From: Petunia secreta
Taxonomy: Eukaryota; Streptophyta; Magnoliopsida; Solanales; Solanaceae
Length of the DNA: 64,000 bases
Reading direction: 5' to 3'
NCBI GenBank assembly: GCA_029990175.1
Contig: JARKIP010000011.1
Location: forward strand, 28,680,001 to 28,744,000
Shown here in pieces: positions 20,801 to 32,529 of this stretch (within the stretch, counting starts at the first letter, position 1; each line of letters starts with the position of its first letter). Position numbers and translations under genes: made by a program. The notes beneath the pieces are model-generated. The model did not search any database. It saw only the letters and a list, made by a program, of their open reading frames with translations, and was not told the DNA's origin.

Positions 20801-23800
20801 GTATTTCTGATTGTTGATGTGTTCGGGATACCTATATGTTCTGGCTGTATTACGTTCCTGGTTATTGAATAGTTTGCGATTCCATACGTGTTTCTAATTA
20901 TTATCTGGCTCCGCCTTTTCATAATTTAAATAAGAGGAATTTGGTTTATCTGTTTCTTTTCTCCCTGGCTAGCTATCCTATTCTCTGAGGTGGCTAGTCT
21001 GCCCCACTTATTGAGTCCTTTTGACTCACCCTTGTTTGTTGTTTGTTTCTTGTCTATCTATTTCGTTTCGGCAGGTTCGCTCCAGGATTGAGTTCGCCAC
21101 GTTGTGAAGGAGCGAAGACGACTTCAGCTGTCAGGGTGAGCCAGCTTTTATTCCGGATGGCCACCAGCTTGTTGGTTATTATTTCAGTTGCATTTTGCTC
21201 CCTTCAGGAGGTACTTGTCATCTTTTGTACTCTTAGATGTCTGGTCTGGATAGCCCTAAACCTAGCATGTTGGGTAGTCAGCTGTAATTTCTTTTGTACA
21301 GCTTAGAGGTATCAGTATGTCTGTGTTTTATTTTAAAGTCTTGTCCTTATTTATGAATCATTATATTTATTTTCCTAATTTAATTGGTAAGGGTTCGCCC
21401 GACGGGTCTAGGGGAAGCTGTCGGGTGCCCGCACGGCCTAACCGGATTTCGGGTCGTGTCAGTATCAGAGCCTGGTTTAGAGTCTATCCAGACTAAGACA
21501 GTATCTAGTAGAGTCTCGCTGATGGGTACGTAGACGTCCGTACTTATCTACGAGAGGCTATGATGGCATTTAGGAAGTTTCACTTCCTTCTTTTCTGATT
21601 GTGCGTCGGTCTAGGATGCAAAAGTATTTTCGTTAATTCCTTCGTGGTAATCGTGAACCCTCGTGCAACAAATTAGCAAATGGCATGAGTTCAAGACGAA
21701 GCAGTCTAGCGTGGGGCTAGCACTGACGAAGCCCCGAGAGTTTTTTTATCTTGCTGACGATCTAGTTACGGAGGTCCCAGTTGTACGAGCTCGTGATGGG
21801 CAAAGGAGCAGAGCCTTGTGGTTCCCTTGGCTCTCTACGATGCTTTTACGAGAATCTTGGTGACGCAGATACCGCAAAAACCTATTATTTGCTACGCAGC
21901 TTATCAGGTTGCCGCAGATGCAGATGTTCGGTCGCAGGGAGCTCTTATTCCAGTTCTTAATATTGCCCCAGTAAATTATGTTCCAGAAGCAGCATGTGTT
22001 GCGCCACCAATTTTTCTGGCTGGTTAGCCAGCCGAGGTAACAGTTCGGTCCGAGTGCCAAAAAATGTTGCATTATTTTACTCGGTTGAACCTTCTGGTAT
22101 TCTTAGACAATGCATTAGATAATACCTGTGTAAGTTTTTTTCTTAAATAAAATGATGTCAGCGTATCCTTCAGGCTCTTGATTATATCGAGCGGTATGGT
22201 GTTGATTATTCTTCTTTCCGGTTTCAGGGGTCTAGCCTTGAATTGGTGGGCCTCTCTCTCTTATTAGCTAACTTGGTTCGATTTTTCTTCTAGATTTGTG
22301 GAAAAGTTCCTTTCGCGCAGCGAGCGAGATAAAAAGAGTCGCCAATTTGAGTTGATTGGATGGGTAGCTTGCTGGATTTTATAATGTGAGATTAAATTCT
22401 TTAGGATGGCTGGATATGTACTAAAACTAGTCCATGAACCTTCCGAGAATGTTCAAAGATTTATTGGTGACCTTTCTCCTTCCTTGAGATCCCAGATGAC
22501 TCGAGAAATTGAGGTTGGGATTTCATTTGATGTTGTTGGTTATATTGCTCAGAGGTATTAGGCATACCATAAGTTAGAGGGGGAAGAGTGAGAGCGGGAG
22601 AGCAAGAGATCCTATGGTCCTGGTGGGCACCATGGTACCTCATTTAGAGGTAAGAGTTCTGATTATTTTGGGAGGTCACCTGCCAAGTTATCTCAGCTTG
22701 TAGAGCGTAATTCTTAAAGTGCGCTAGTAGTTCATCAAGATAGACTCAGTTTTCTCTTTGTATTTATCAATAATCTGTCCAGTTTCCATTTCTAGCGAAA
22801 AGGGTGTAATCACTGTCATGAGTCTGGTTATCCTTTGAGGAGTTTTTCCTTACTCCGGCAAGTAGGACATCGTCTTTTTTCTCGTCATCAGGCACCTGCA
22901 CAGTCCTTGGCGATTTCATTTAGATCTCAATCAGCCGAAAAAATGCCACCATCCAGTAAAGGTTGAGAGTGTGGTGGTAGTGGTTCTTCAGAAGGTGATT
23001 ACCAGGGTAGTGGCTAAGCTCAGCTGTAGAGGCAGTTCTATGAACTGCTAGTCTGGCAGGATGCTGAGGCATCCGATATAGTAGACCCAAGTATTTTTTC
23101 TTCCCTTAAATGTGAGTAAGATTTGATTCTTCTGGTCGATCTAGAAATGGGGGGTCCGATCATGTTTCCATGGTTTCTTTTGATGTCGTTTCTATTAAGA
23201 ATTAGTTGCGGTAGAGGAGTGAGCTTTTGATATGATTTATTCCTGGTATTTGTGTGGCCCTACTAGTTTATCTGGTTAAATATGAGAGATTTGAAAGTGA
23301 ATGTCACTATTGTCTGCCTGGCATCTTGTCGTGCCACCTTCTATTATTATGTCAAATTAGTTTACCTCTCTTCTCGGAATTTCGTGCTAGTAGGATGATA
23401 GGATTCTTATTCATCACCATCAGAAAGCGTCATTATTTTTTCCGGTGTAAAGTGATTAGTAAGTAATACTCGATCTACGTGTCTCCTCTTGGTTCGAAAT
23501 ATTAGTAACGTCATGTTATTCTATGAGCTTCTCTCAGTTATAAAAGAGTTTACTGATAAATTGTTGGAGTTCTCTTCTTATGATAAGGTTAAATTGGCAT
23601 AGATGTTGTTCCATAAAGCTCATTTAATGTCTATTTCTTCAATTGCGATTCTTTGGCTAGCTTGACTCGTGAGTAGTCTAGCTCAGGTAGCCAAGTGAAT
23701 AAGAAGATGAGCTTCTTGAAACTCTAATTATTTCTATCCTCGGTCTATTTCCATCTCTTCTTTATTCGGCACTGGTGAACTTAGGCGGTCAGTAACCTAT

Positions 23801-24157
23801 TGTGATGTTCCCTGTGTTGAGCCAGAGTACGTGTTATTGTAGCCGGGTAAGCATATTATTGGTTTTCAAGGCCTCTAAGGGTAATAGAAGTACTATCCAT
23901 TAGGCGGTGGTGTTTACAGCAAAGGTATGGAGTTGTGAACTCGAGAGTTGCAGCTATTTGGCAACTCTAAAGGGTAGTTGGTAGCTTAGGTCTGCCTACA
24001 TTCAGCTTTTAGCTAAATCTTCTTTATTCTTTCAGACTGTGCGAGGATGGTTATTCTTATTCAAATAGTTGCATGAGTTTGTGCTTTAAGTGGAGGAGTC
24101 TTCCTCCAAATACTGAATGGTAATACTAAATCTCGAAGGCGTTGATACAACTTTTGT

Positions 24158-24660
24158 CACGACCCAACCTAGGGCCATGATAGAAACCTACAGTGAGTGT
24201 CGATCATTGCTAAACCCACTAATAATCTATTAATGATAGAGATAAGTTGGAAACCTGATCATATATACGTACCTATCTGCTGAAAGCATAAAGTCTGGAA
24301 AGATGACACGACTTTAACTTGCTGGCAATTAGAACACTGAGCCACAAATTCTGCTATGTCACACTTCATTCTGTCCCACCAATAAATCTGCTTAAGATCA
24401 TGGTACATCTTAGTCGAACCCGGATGAACAGTGTATTTGGAATAATGTGCCTCTATCATAATCTGTCCACGTAAATCTGCAACATCAGGAACACAAAGTC
24501 TATCTTTATACATGAGAACACCGTCAGTAGTAACCCTGTATGGTGACTCCAGTTTTCTTCTGGTTATCTGTCTGTATTCAACTAGAACTGGATCCTCATA
24601 CTGACGCTATTTTACTTCATGAAAATTTAGAGTTAAAGGTCTAGTGCAGCTTGTCGTCCA
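24158..24660 (-). pseudogene. Gypsy integrase zinc-binding fragment, reversed relative to its host
   Basis: On the minus strand, 24600-24259 is open. It reads YEDPVLVEYRQITRRKLE, then MYKDRLCVPDVADLRGQI, then the HHCC domain (EAHYSKYTVHPGSTKMYHDL ... CDIAEFVAQCSNCQQVK). This is the integrase N-terminal domain of a plant gypsy element. It lies opposite to the surrounding element, so it is a nested fragment or inverted piece. The phrase TGTCACGACCCAACC at about 24156 resembles an LTR or LTR-adjacent end of another family. Confidence 0.85.
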
Positions 24661-25465
24661 TCCATCATTGGCATATCTCCTTCACACCTCAACTCTTTGA
24701 GAAGTTACTTTACCGTTATAAGTGCACATGTAATCAACTTTGTTGCTGGTATTCTGCCTCAGCTCATGGTCCAACTACATGTCTCTTTTATTTTTACTTT
24801 TTCAAGTCATAATATTTCCAATTCAAAGATAATACCCTGAAGTAGATGTTCAGTCTGAAGATCATTCCTGGTCTGCATCATACTATCCAAGAGTATTTGC
24901 ATGATCGTTATCCTTATATGATAGACCTTGTTCAGATGAACCTTTGATATACATTAGGATATGAGTAACTACATTTCCACAAGGAGCTTACGGAACAACA
25001 CTAACATCAACTGAGATGTTGCATGCGTTCGTAAAAATAATATAGCTTGCATCAAATCTTCTATAGTGTGTAGTGACAAGGTACTTCAAAAGCTCCCTCT
25101 ATTGCATCAAGCGTGAGCTAATTCTTAGTTACATCGACCAGTTCTATATCTTAAGGTATATCGAAGAGATGATTATCGGCAGAATCGTGTTAATCCATCC
25201 AGAGTTTCATATATCTTTATTTCGAAAAAGTAAAACTCTCTTCTCGTGATCGAGGAAGGGTCAGTTTAGTTAAAATAAGCTGGGCAATGGTGTTATCATA
25301 TTATCAAGGTAAGTTTTATTCAAAGAGTTCGCTGCACGTGTTATAATTCTGATCATGTAATCATGAGATAATGTCGTGGAATATGTTATGAAGGTCGTTC
25401 AAGTTCTTTTGATATCTGTGTAAATTTTTCTTTAAACTTAGGCTCGTTCGAGGACGAATGAGAAT

Positions 25466-25480
25466 CTAAGTGGAGGAGAA
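25466..25480 (+). other. Polypurine tract before the truncated 3' LTR
   Basis: TCTAAGTGGAGGAGAA directly precedes TGAAACGACC, the LTR start. Confidence 0.75.
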
Positions 25481-26970
25481 TGAAACGACCTCAGTCAGTC
25501 GTTTCGGAAGTTAGGACTCCGATTAGCGTGTCGATAATTTTAAAATCTTCGTAAAGTCTATTGGGACTTATCTGTAAAATTTGAGCTAAATCAGACCTTG
25601 TTGGTAGGCATCGGAAGAAGGTTTCAGTTTTTATTGTCGATAAATATTAAAAAGAGATTTTCGAGCTCGGTTTTGGCGAATGAGCTCCGATTTGAAATTC
25701 GAAAGCATCGTTAGGTTCGTATGATTATTTTTTACTTTTGTAAACTTTCGAAAGTGAATTTCGAGGTTGTTCGGCTAGTTTCCACTAAAATGTAGAAAGT
25801 TAAATAATTTGACTTTTTTCCATTTAGTTTGCATTTTGAGTTTCTGGAATCCGATTTGAGATCCGCCTTAGCGAGTACGTCACATAAATTTGGTATAACT
25901 TGTATGCAAAAGTTGGAATTATTTTGAATTTCGTAGGGTACCGTTTTAATTTTCGAAAAGAAAAAAATTATAAAATAAAAGAAAAGACAAAAATAAAAGA
26001 AAAGAGAGAAAGGTAGTTTAGTAGTATATAGAAACAGAAAGAAAGAAAGAAAATGAAATGACGCAAAAAAAAAATAAAATTCTAGAAAATAAAAAAAGAG
26101 CCGGGAAAAGATAGAATTTTCACCCCGAAACATTCAGGTAATGATGTGAATACATTATTTGAGTTTATTACGTGTGTTTGAATATATTTTAACGGTAAAA
26201 ATTGGGATATTATACATCATTTTAATAAGTTCAACTGATAGTTTAAAGGGCCAATTGGACCCCGATAGTAGAATTGATTATATATTTGTACTCAGTAAGT
26301 TATGGGCAGCATATAAATGTAATTTATTTAGGGTTTGGTTATGTGACCTTAAATCCTGTACATAGGCCTGGCGTGCGTATTGCGTGTGCGTATTGGGTAT
26401 CAGGTTCCTAACCGGATTGCCCTAAGATGTGAGAAATGAAGCCTTTAGCTTAATTTGATATATTTTTCTGCTTATTGAATAGAGTGAGATCGTTTGGCAA
26501 TGAAACCAAAGGATAAAGCGGTTGTTGATTAGCAATGCTAACTTTTGGAAGAGGTAAGTGTTTATATCCATTTCTTTGGGGGCACCTGGCCTCGTGGATA
26601 ATCTACCACGTGTTCCTTACGTGTGAAGCTGCTGATAGGCGTACTCATTACGCCCTAGCTTTGGATTTACATTGTATATTATATGTTATGTCCTGTTGTT
26701 GGTATTGCATTGAGGATCTGAGCATTGTACTTTGGCTGTAAGTTGGCATCTACTTTCCGGCTGTCGATGAGAGTTCCGCGCCGGTGAAGGGTTATTATTG
26801 CATTATATCGCATTCATATGCATTATATATCATTCATATGTATTACATTGCATATCATATTGGGTGCAGGAGTATTCCGCCCCCAGGAGAGTGCAGGAGT
26901 ATTCCGCCTCTGGTTTACATTATATCGGGTGCAGGAGTATTCCACCCCAGGAGAGTGCAGGAGTATTCCG
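25481..26970 (+). repeat. 3' LTR, truncated inside the repeat array
   Basis: It matches the first 1490 bases or so of the 5' LTR, then stops within the fourth GCAGGAGTATTCCG unit. It goes straight into unrelated sequence (TTGAAACAGATTTGATGAAC). The promoter half of the LTR is missing. Confidence 0.9.
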
Positions 26971-27950
26971 TTGAAACAGATTTGATGAACTCTTAGAAAT
27001 AAATGGAGAATTTTAGAATCTTCAGTTGAAACAGATTTGATGAACTTCTGAGCTCAAACTTGCATTAACAGTATATGGGGGTCTCCCATCTTCCATGTCT
27101 ATATGAGGCTCAAAATTAGGATAGAAACCTTAAATACTTTGTCCAAAAATTATTGTACCAAATTGTCCTCGAAGTAAATAACTCATAAAATTGGCCTAGT
27201 CAACCAAAATGTGTCGCCTAGGCCATAAATTGACTCAAAGAATTTTAATGCCGCACAAGTGCAATGCACGACCTCCCAAAATGCTCCCTATACTTTTAGT
27301 GTGTTGAAAATGCATTTGGTTTTGACGTCACCACTCCTACAAAGATTCAAAATTTGGTTAATCGTCAAATGCAGCTGAAGTGCCTGACATTGCTCCATAT
27401 TTGCATTCCCAGGTGTGAAATACGCTAGACGCTAGGAGTGCATTACATACAAAGCTAACTACTTGTTGTGGACTTTAAACTTTAGGATTTTCCCTAAAAT
27501 ATTTAGTGTAGTAGCTAGTGCAATGCACTAAGCTCCTTCGAAGTCTCCAACTTTTGTATTTTGACCATTTTTACTCTAATCTTGCTTTCTTTTTCTCAAA
27601 TATTTTCCTAACACTATAAATTCAAAAATGAGCTTATACGAACATATTTTGAAACTAAAACAATTGAACGCTTTGAGCTTGGATGCTAAACAAGATGCAA
27701 ATAATCATGAAAACACAAGCATCACTAGGTTTACTAGTGTGTCAGTTGCTTCTACATAACAGTAAAATCAATTTCTAAGTTTTAACATGAGGTCTACGCA
27801 GATCTGGATATAGATAGCCATCCATAACTATATACTATGATTAATGAAAACACGCAGTGCGGATTTCCAATGCTAGGACTACAAGTAGATACTAAATAAA
27901 TACATTCTCTTCCATATTAATAATTTGAACATGTTTTTAGAAACTATATT
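26971..27950. other. Noncoding stretch with a 20-bp direct repeat at its left edge
   Basis: TTGAAACAGATTTGATGAAC occurs at 26971-26990 and again at 27026-27045, 55 bases apart, exactly at the LTR truncation point. Nothing else recognisable: no long frame and no element ends. Confidence 0.5.
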
Positions 27951-28165
27951 TATTAGAGTTTGTGTAAATTAGATGTAGAAAATAGTTTAGGGGTAATTAT
28001 ATAAATACTTAGCTAGGTTTCTTTTCGCTATTGGGACAAGCCCAATTTTAGCTACTTGCTCTCCGAGCAAACTTAGGGTTAGAGATGTATATAAATACTT
28101 GGAATAATCAATGAAAAGGGCAAGAGTTTTCACCCACAATATTGTTGTCTTGTTCGGTTTTTACA
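27951..28165 (+). repeat. 5' LTR of the copia element (215 bp)
   Basis: It starts TATTAGAGTTTGTGTAAATT and ends GTTCGGTTTTTACA, just before TGGTATCAGAGCC. TATA-like elements (TATATAAATACTT) lie at about 28087-28101. Confidence 0.9.
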
Positions 28166-28178
28166 TGGTATCAGAGCC
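28166..28178 (+). other. Primer-binding site, tRNA-Met type
   Basis: TGGTATCAGAGCC directly adjoins the 5' LTR. Confidence 0.9.
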
Positions 28179-28194
28179 ACACTGAAAGCTCTTC

Positions 28195-29290
28195 ATGAAG
28201 GTGTTGAGTGGTGGTTGCTCCGGTAGATGTTGTTGGTGGTACAAGCATTCTATTATACGGAAGACTATCTCTCCGTACGACATCACATCGAATGATAATC
28301 CGGGATTGATTACCACACAGGTCCAGTTGATTGGTGATAATTATGAGATATGGGCACAGTCCGTAAGAACGGCACTGCATGCAAGGAAGAAATTTGGCTT
28401 CGTGGATGGGTCCATTACGAAGCCGGGAGAAGATTCGGTCAATCTAGATGACTGGTGGACTATAAATTCTCTTCTGGTGTCATGGATTAGAAATTATATT
28501 GAACCTGCTCTTAGAACTACCATGTCACATATGGAGGTAGCTAAGGACTTTTGGGATAGTATTCGAGAGTGATTTTCGGTGGGAAACGGACCACAAATTC
28601 AGGAGTTAAAGGTTGCACTAGTCGGGTGTAAATAGAAGGGATTGTCTATTTCCACTTATTATGGGAAGTTGGCTATTCTGTGGGAAGAACTTGGAAACTA
28701 TATATGACAAGTTTCTGACGTGCTCTTGTGGAAATTATTCATGCAATCTTACGGCGGCACTAGAGAAGAAGATAGGGTTCATTTGTTTCTTATGGGGTTG
28801 GACGAGAGTCTTTATGGGACCGTCCATTCCAATCTCTTGCCCCAATATCTGCTGCCATCAATGAATCAAGTTTATCAAATGGTCGTTCAAGTTGAACGGG
28901 TCAAGGAAGTAGAACGGACACAGGAAGAAAGGGATGAGGTGATGGCATTTGCTACTTAACGGTCGTCTCTACCCCAGAGAGGCTATAAAGAGTGTCACTT
29001 ATATGACCGAGGTGGACACCTCCTGAGAATTTCTACGAAGTCATTTGGCATCCGGAGGGGTGGATTCATTATCCGAAGCAAGGGAATCAACAACAGGGTT
29101 TTCAAAGTAGTGGTCGTGGCAGAGGCAGAACTAAGGCTACACGAGGTGGTAGAGGCAATGGATACCAGCAGCAAGGGTCGAATACTGGAAGAGGACATGG
29201 AGGTACTCAAGCTAATGTTGCACAGACTGAGTCTGAGGGTGTGGAAACTGGACATACTACTACACACGGACAAACAAACTTGTCTAGGAT
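28195..29290 (+). pseudogene. gag of the copia element
   Basis: The first open part runs to 28572 and matches plant copia Gag (QLIGDNYEIWAQSVRTAL, KFGFVDGSITKP, WWTINSLLVSWIRNYIEP). After a TGA at 28570-28572 the sequence continues with VHLFLMGLDESLYGTVHSNLL and QVYQMVVQVERV. A Gly/Arg-rich stretch near 29100-29200 follows in a shifted frame. No intact CCHC knuckle could be read. It is broken by at least three stops or shifts. Confidence 0.85.
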
Positions 29291-29312
29291 AACCAGTGAT
29301 CAATTGTAGATA

Positions 29313-32300
29313 TTGTTTGAGTTGTTGAACAAAAAGAAGGTGAGCACAAGCGAACCATCTATTGGTAAGCAAATTCTCCTTCCGTGGATTATTGACATGG
29401 GAGACACGAATTATATGACTGGTCAGTTGAGTGCTTTAGAGGATCTACCGATAATCCAGCAGTGTCCGGTAGGTATACCAAACAGAAGTAGTACAATGGC
29501 TACTCAAGAAGGATCCATCAGACTTAACGGAGACATTATTCTTCGAAAGAGTGTTATATGTGCCTGAAATGACTTGAAACTTAATTTAGGTGTCTTGATT
29601 GATTAATCAGTTTGATTGTAATGTACATTTTAATAATGATTTGTGTGCTATGTAGGACTACGCTATAAGGAAGTTGATTGGAGAGGTTGAACAAAAGGAT
29701 AAACTTTACTATTTCTGGATGGTACCCCAGGTGAAAGCAATGAAGGTTGATGTGGTGGAGTTGTGGCATCAAAGGTTAGGGCACCCTTCGGTACAAGTGA
29801 ACAAATCTCTTTCAGTTCTAGAAAATAGGCACAGGAAAGGTAGCTTAGAGGAGAAAGCGGGTGATGTATGCCTCCGGGAAAAACAGACTAAGAATATATT
29901 TCCTTTAAGTGATAATAAAGCTGTCGAACCTTTTGATTTAATTCATTGTCTGTGGGATTCTTATAAAACTGAATCTTCATGTGGTGCATCATATTTATTA
30001 ACTATTGTTGATTATTTTTCACGGGATGTACGGGTATTTTTGTTAATTGATAAGAAAGAGGTCGGACAAAAGTTAAAAGTTTTTTTGCAATGGTGGAAAG
30101 ACAATTTAATAAACATGTTAAGTGCATCTGAAGTGATAACGGAACCGAGTTCATAAGTCTCAAAGGGTATTTTTTGAAAAAGTAATTTTGTTTCAAACTT
30201 CTTGTGTCGGGACACCATAGCAAAACGGAAGGGCTGAACGGAAACATCGACACATTTTGAATGTAGCACGGGCGCTTAGGTTTCAACCTAACCTGCCGAT
30301 CGAGTTTTGGGGCGAATGTGTGATGACGGCATGTTATTAATCGGACGCCCTCTAAGTTATTGAATAGTAAGACTCCATAATTATGATCATTTGAGGGTTT
30401 TTGGATATTTGTGCTATGCTCGTAACCAAGGACGAACAGGTGACAAGTTTGAGAGTATGAGTCATCGATGTGTGTTCTTGGGCTATCCAAATGGGAAGAA
30501 AGCTTGGAAGGTGTATGACTTGGATGCAAAGAAATTTTTGATATCAAGCGATGTGGTATTTTATGAGAATAAGTTTCCATTGCATCAAAGGATGATGAGA
30601 AAAATAAACTGAGTCACGGGGTTGTCTCAGTGACCAAAATAGTTGACGAAGAAGAAGAGATTGTAAGAGTAAGAGGAGCGTTGAGAATAACGCTCAAGTA
30701 GAAATGACTCAAGGGAATGAAGGATCATGAGGATCTGAACCTTGATGATGTTCCCGGTCACATAGAAAATGAAGTGTTGGTGGAAGAGTTGTGTCGAGGA
30801 AAGCAGACCAAGAAAGAAAATATTTCGAAAGTTGAGCCACCGGGTATCGTCTTGTGCCCGAAAATCTGATTGTTCATCTGTTTCTCAACAATCCTCCGAC
30901 AGGCCTTATCTTATAGTACATTATGTAAATTGTGATAATTTTTCTCGAAACATGTGAGTTTTCTTGCAGCTATAACTGAAGGATATGAGCCTACCTCCTT
31001 CTCGGAGGCAATAAAAGATGAGAAATGGATATTAACTACGCAGCAAGAGTGCAGGCTTTGGAAGCAAACAAAACTTGGATAATTGAGTGCTTGCCTCCTG
31101 GTAAGAAGGCGCTCGGCTGTAGATGGGTGTATAAGATCAAGTATAACTCAGATGGTACCATTGAGCGGTACAAAGCACGACTTGTAATTTATAAGAATCA
31201 CTAAGTGGAAGGAGTTAATTACACATAGATATTTGCACCGGTTGGTAAGATAGTAACTGTCCGAGTTTTTCTGGTTGTGGTTGTGGCGAAACAGTGGGAA
31301 TTACATCAGATGGATGTGTACAATGCATTTTTGCATGGGGATCTTCGTGAAGAAGTATAAATGAAATTGCCTTCGGGACATCAAATGCATGGGAATGGAA
31401 ATGTGTGTCGTCTTCAAAAAATTTTACATGGTTTGAAGCAAGCTCCTCGGTGTTGGTTTCCTAAGTTATTGGCTGCTCTGAAGACTTATGGGCTTCGTTA
31501 ATCATACTCGGATTACTCCTTGTTTACGATGAGGAAATGAAATGTGAGATTGCATGTTCTCGTTTATGTGGACGATTTGATTATCTCTAGTAATGATTCA
31601 AGAGCTATTCGAATTTTCAAGTTATATCTCTCTAAATGCTTTCATATGAAAGATCTAGGCACATTGAAGTAATTTTTGGGTGTTGAAGTGGAAAGGAGTC
31701 CGAAAGAAATTTTCTTGTATTAGAGAAAGTATGCATTAGATATCATTTTGGTGGCCAGATTGTTGGGGACAAAATTGGTAGGTACACCAATAGAGAAAAG
31801 TCATCGTTTTGCACTTGCAACCGGCCGTTTTGTCAAGGATCCTAAATGTTTTAGTAGACTCGCTGGAAGACTTATCTATTTGTATTTTACGCGCACAGAT
31901 TTGTCATATAGTGTGCATTTTTTGTCGCAATTCATGCGGAGTCCCCGTGTTGAGCATATAGAGGCTGCACTCCGTGTAGTCATATACTTGAAAAGATGTC
32001 CGGGTCAAGGCATTGTGATGACTTCCCGGTGTGATCTACGATTGTATGGGTGGTGCGATTCAAATTGGGCGAGGACCGTTGACAGGTCGCTCATTGACAG
32101 GGTGGTATGTTTCTTTGGAGGACTCACTGATATCATGGCGGACCAAGATACAATAAATTATTTCTAGGTCTGCGGTAGAGGCAGAGTACCGGTAGATGGC
32201 AATGACCGTGTGTGAGTTGAAATGGTTGAAAGGGATATTATGGAATCTTGGAATCGAGCACTACCCTCTGATAGAGTTGAAGTATGACAGTCAAGCAGCA

Positions 32301-32495
32301 TTGCATATAGCTCGAAATCCGGTCATTCACGAGCAAATTAAACACATCGAGGTTGACTGTCACTTTGTTCGGAATGAGATTATCGGAGGCACTATACGTC
32401 CCGGTTACGTGCCCACGGACACTCAACTAGCTAATATATTTACTAAGGTGTTGGATGGACATAGTTCGAGTATGTCCTTAACAAGTTGGGCATAA
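29313..32495 (+). pseudogene. pol (protease, integrase, RT, RNase H) of the copia element
   Basis: The protease site reads WIIDMGDTNYMTG near 29390, with Met in place of the usual Thr or Ser. GAG-pre-integrase: VELWHQRLGHPS (about 29755). Integrase core: FDLIHCLWDSYKTESSCGAS and LLTIVDYFSRDVRVF (29930-30050), with an FGYLCYARN segment near 30400. RT: KALGCRWVYKIKYNSDGTIERYKARL (about 31110), LHQMDVYNAFLHGDL, LHGLKQAPRCW, and an intact LVYVDDLI near 31558-31580. RNase H: YGWCDSNWA, YDSQAALHIARNP and HIEVDCHFVRNEI (32040-32380). At least ten stops or frame changes make it non-functional. Confidence 0.88.
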
Positions 32496-32529
32496 GGAAT
32501 CCTCATGCTCCAACTTGGGGGAGGGGGAG

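Larger units (their letters stand above)
18770..21461 (+). mobile_element. Solo LTR (2692 bp) inserted in the primer site of its own family
   Basis: It begins TGAAACAACCTCGGTCAG and ends GGGTCGTGTCA, aligning end to end with the flanking 5' LTR. It is bounded by GTATC on both sides (18765-18769 and 21462-21466), the 5-bp duplication expected of integration. No internal region of its own is present, so this is a solo LTR left by LTR-LTR recombination, or a one-LTR integration product. It carries ten array units and a triplicated TATA segment. Confidence 0.88.
21462..25480 (+). pseudogene. Decayed interior of the gypsy element
   Basis: It begins at the right half of the primer site (GTATCAGAGCCTGG). 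No long frame survives on the plus strand. About 22440-22600 reads as a gag-like segment (FIGDLSPSLRSQMTREIEVGISFDVV). About 22790-22900 keeps cysteine/histidine spacing like a CCHC knuckle (CNHCHESGYP). A reversed integrase fragment interrupts it (24158-24660). It ends with TTCGAGGACGAATGAG and a purine-rich tract. I cannot place RT, RNase H or a plus-strand integrase with confidence. Confidence 0.6.
16213..26970 (+). mobile_element. Decayed Ty3/gypsy-like element with 2.5-kb LTRs, carrying a solo LTR in its primer site
   Basis: The order is 5' LTR (16213-18760), primer site split at 18769/21462 by a solo LTR of the same family, decayed interior to 25480, polypurine tract, and a truncated 3' LTR (25481-26970). 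With the solo LTR removed, the interior begins GTTGGTATCAGAGCCTGG, a canonical tRNA-Met primer site. The interior is only about 4 kb and full of stops. Gag-like and zinc-knuckle-like remnants support gypsy. A GAGGACGAATGAGAA end resembles Del/Tekay-like elements; the clade is tentative. Confidence 0.85.
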
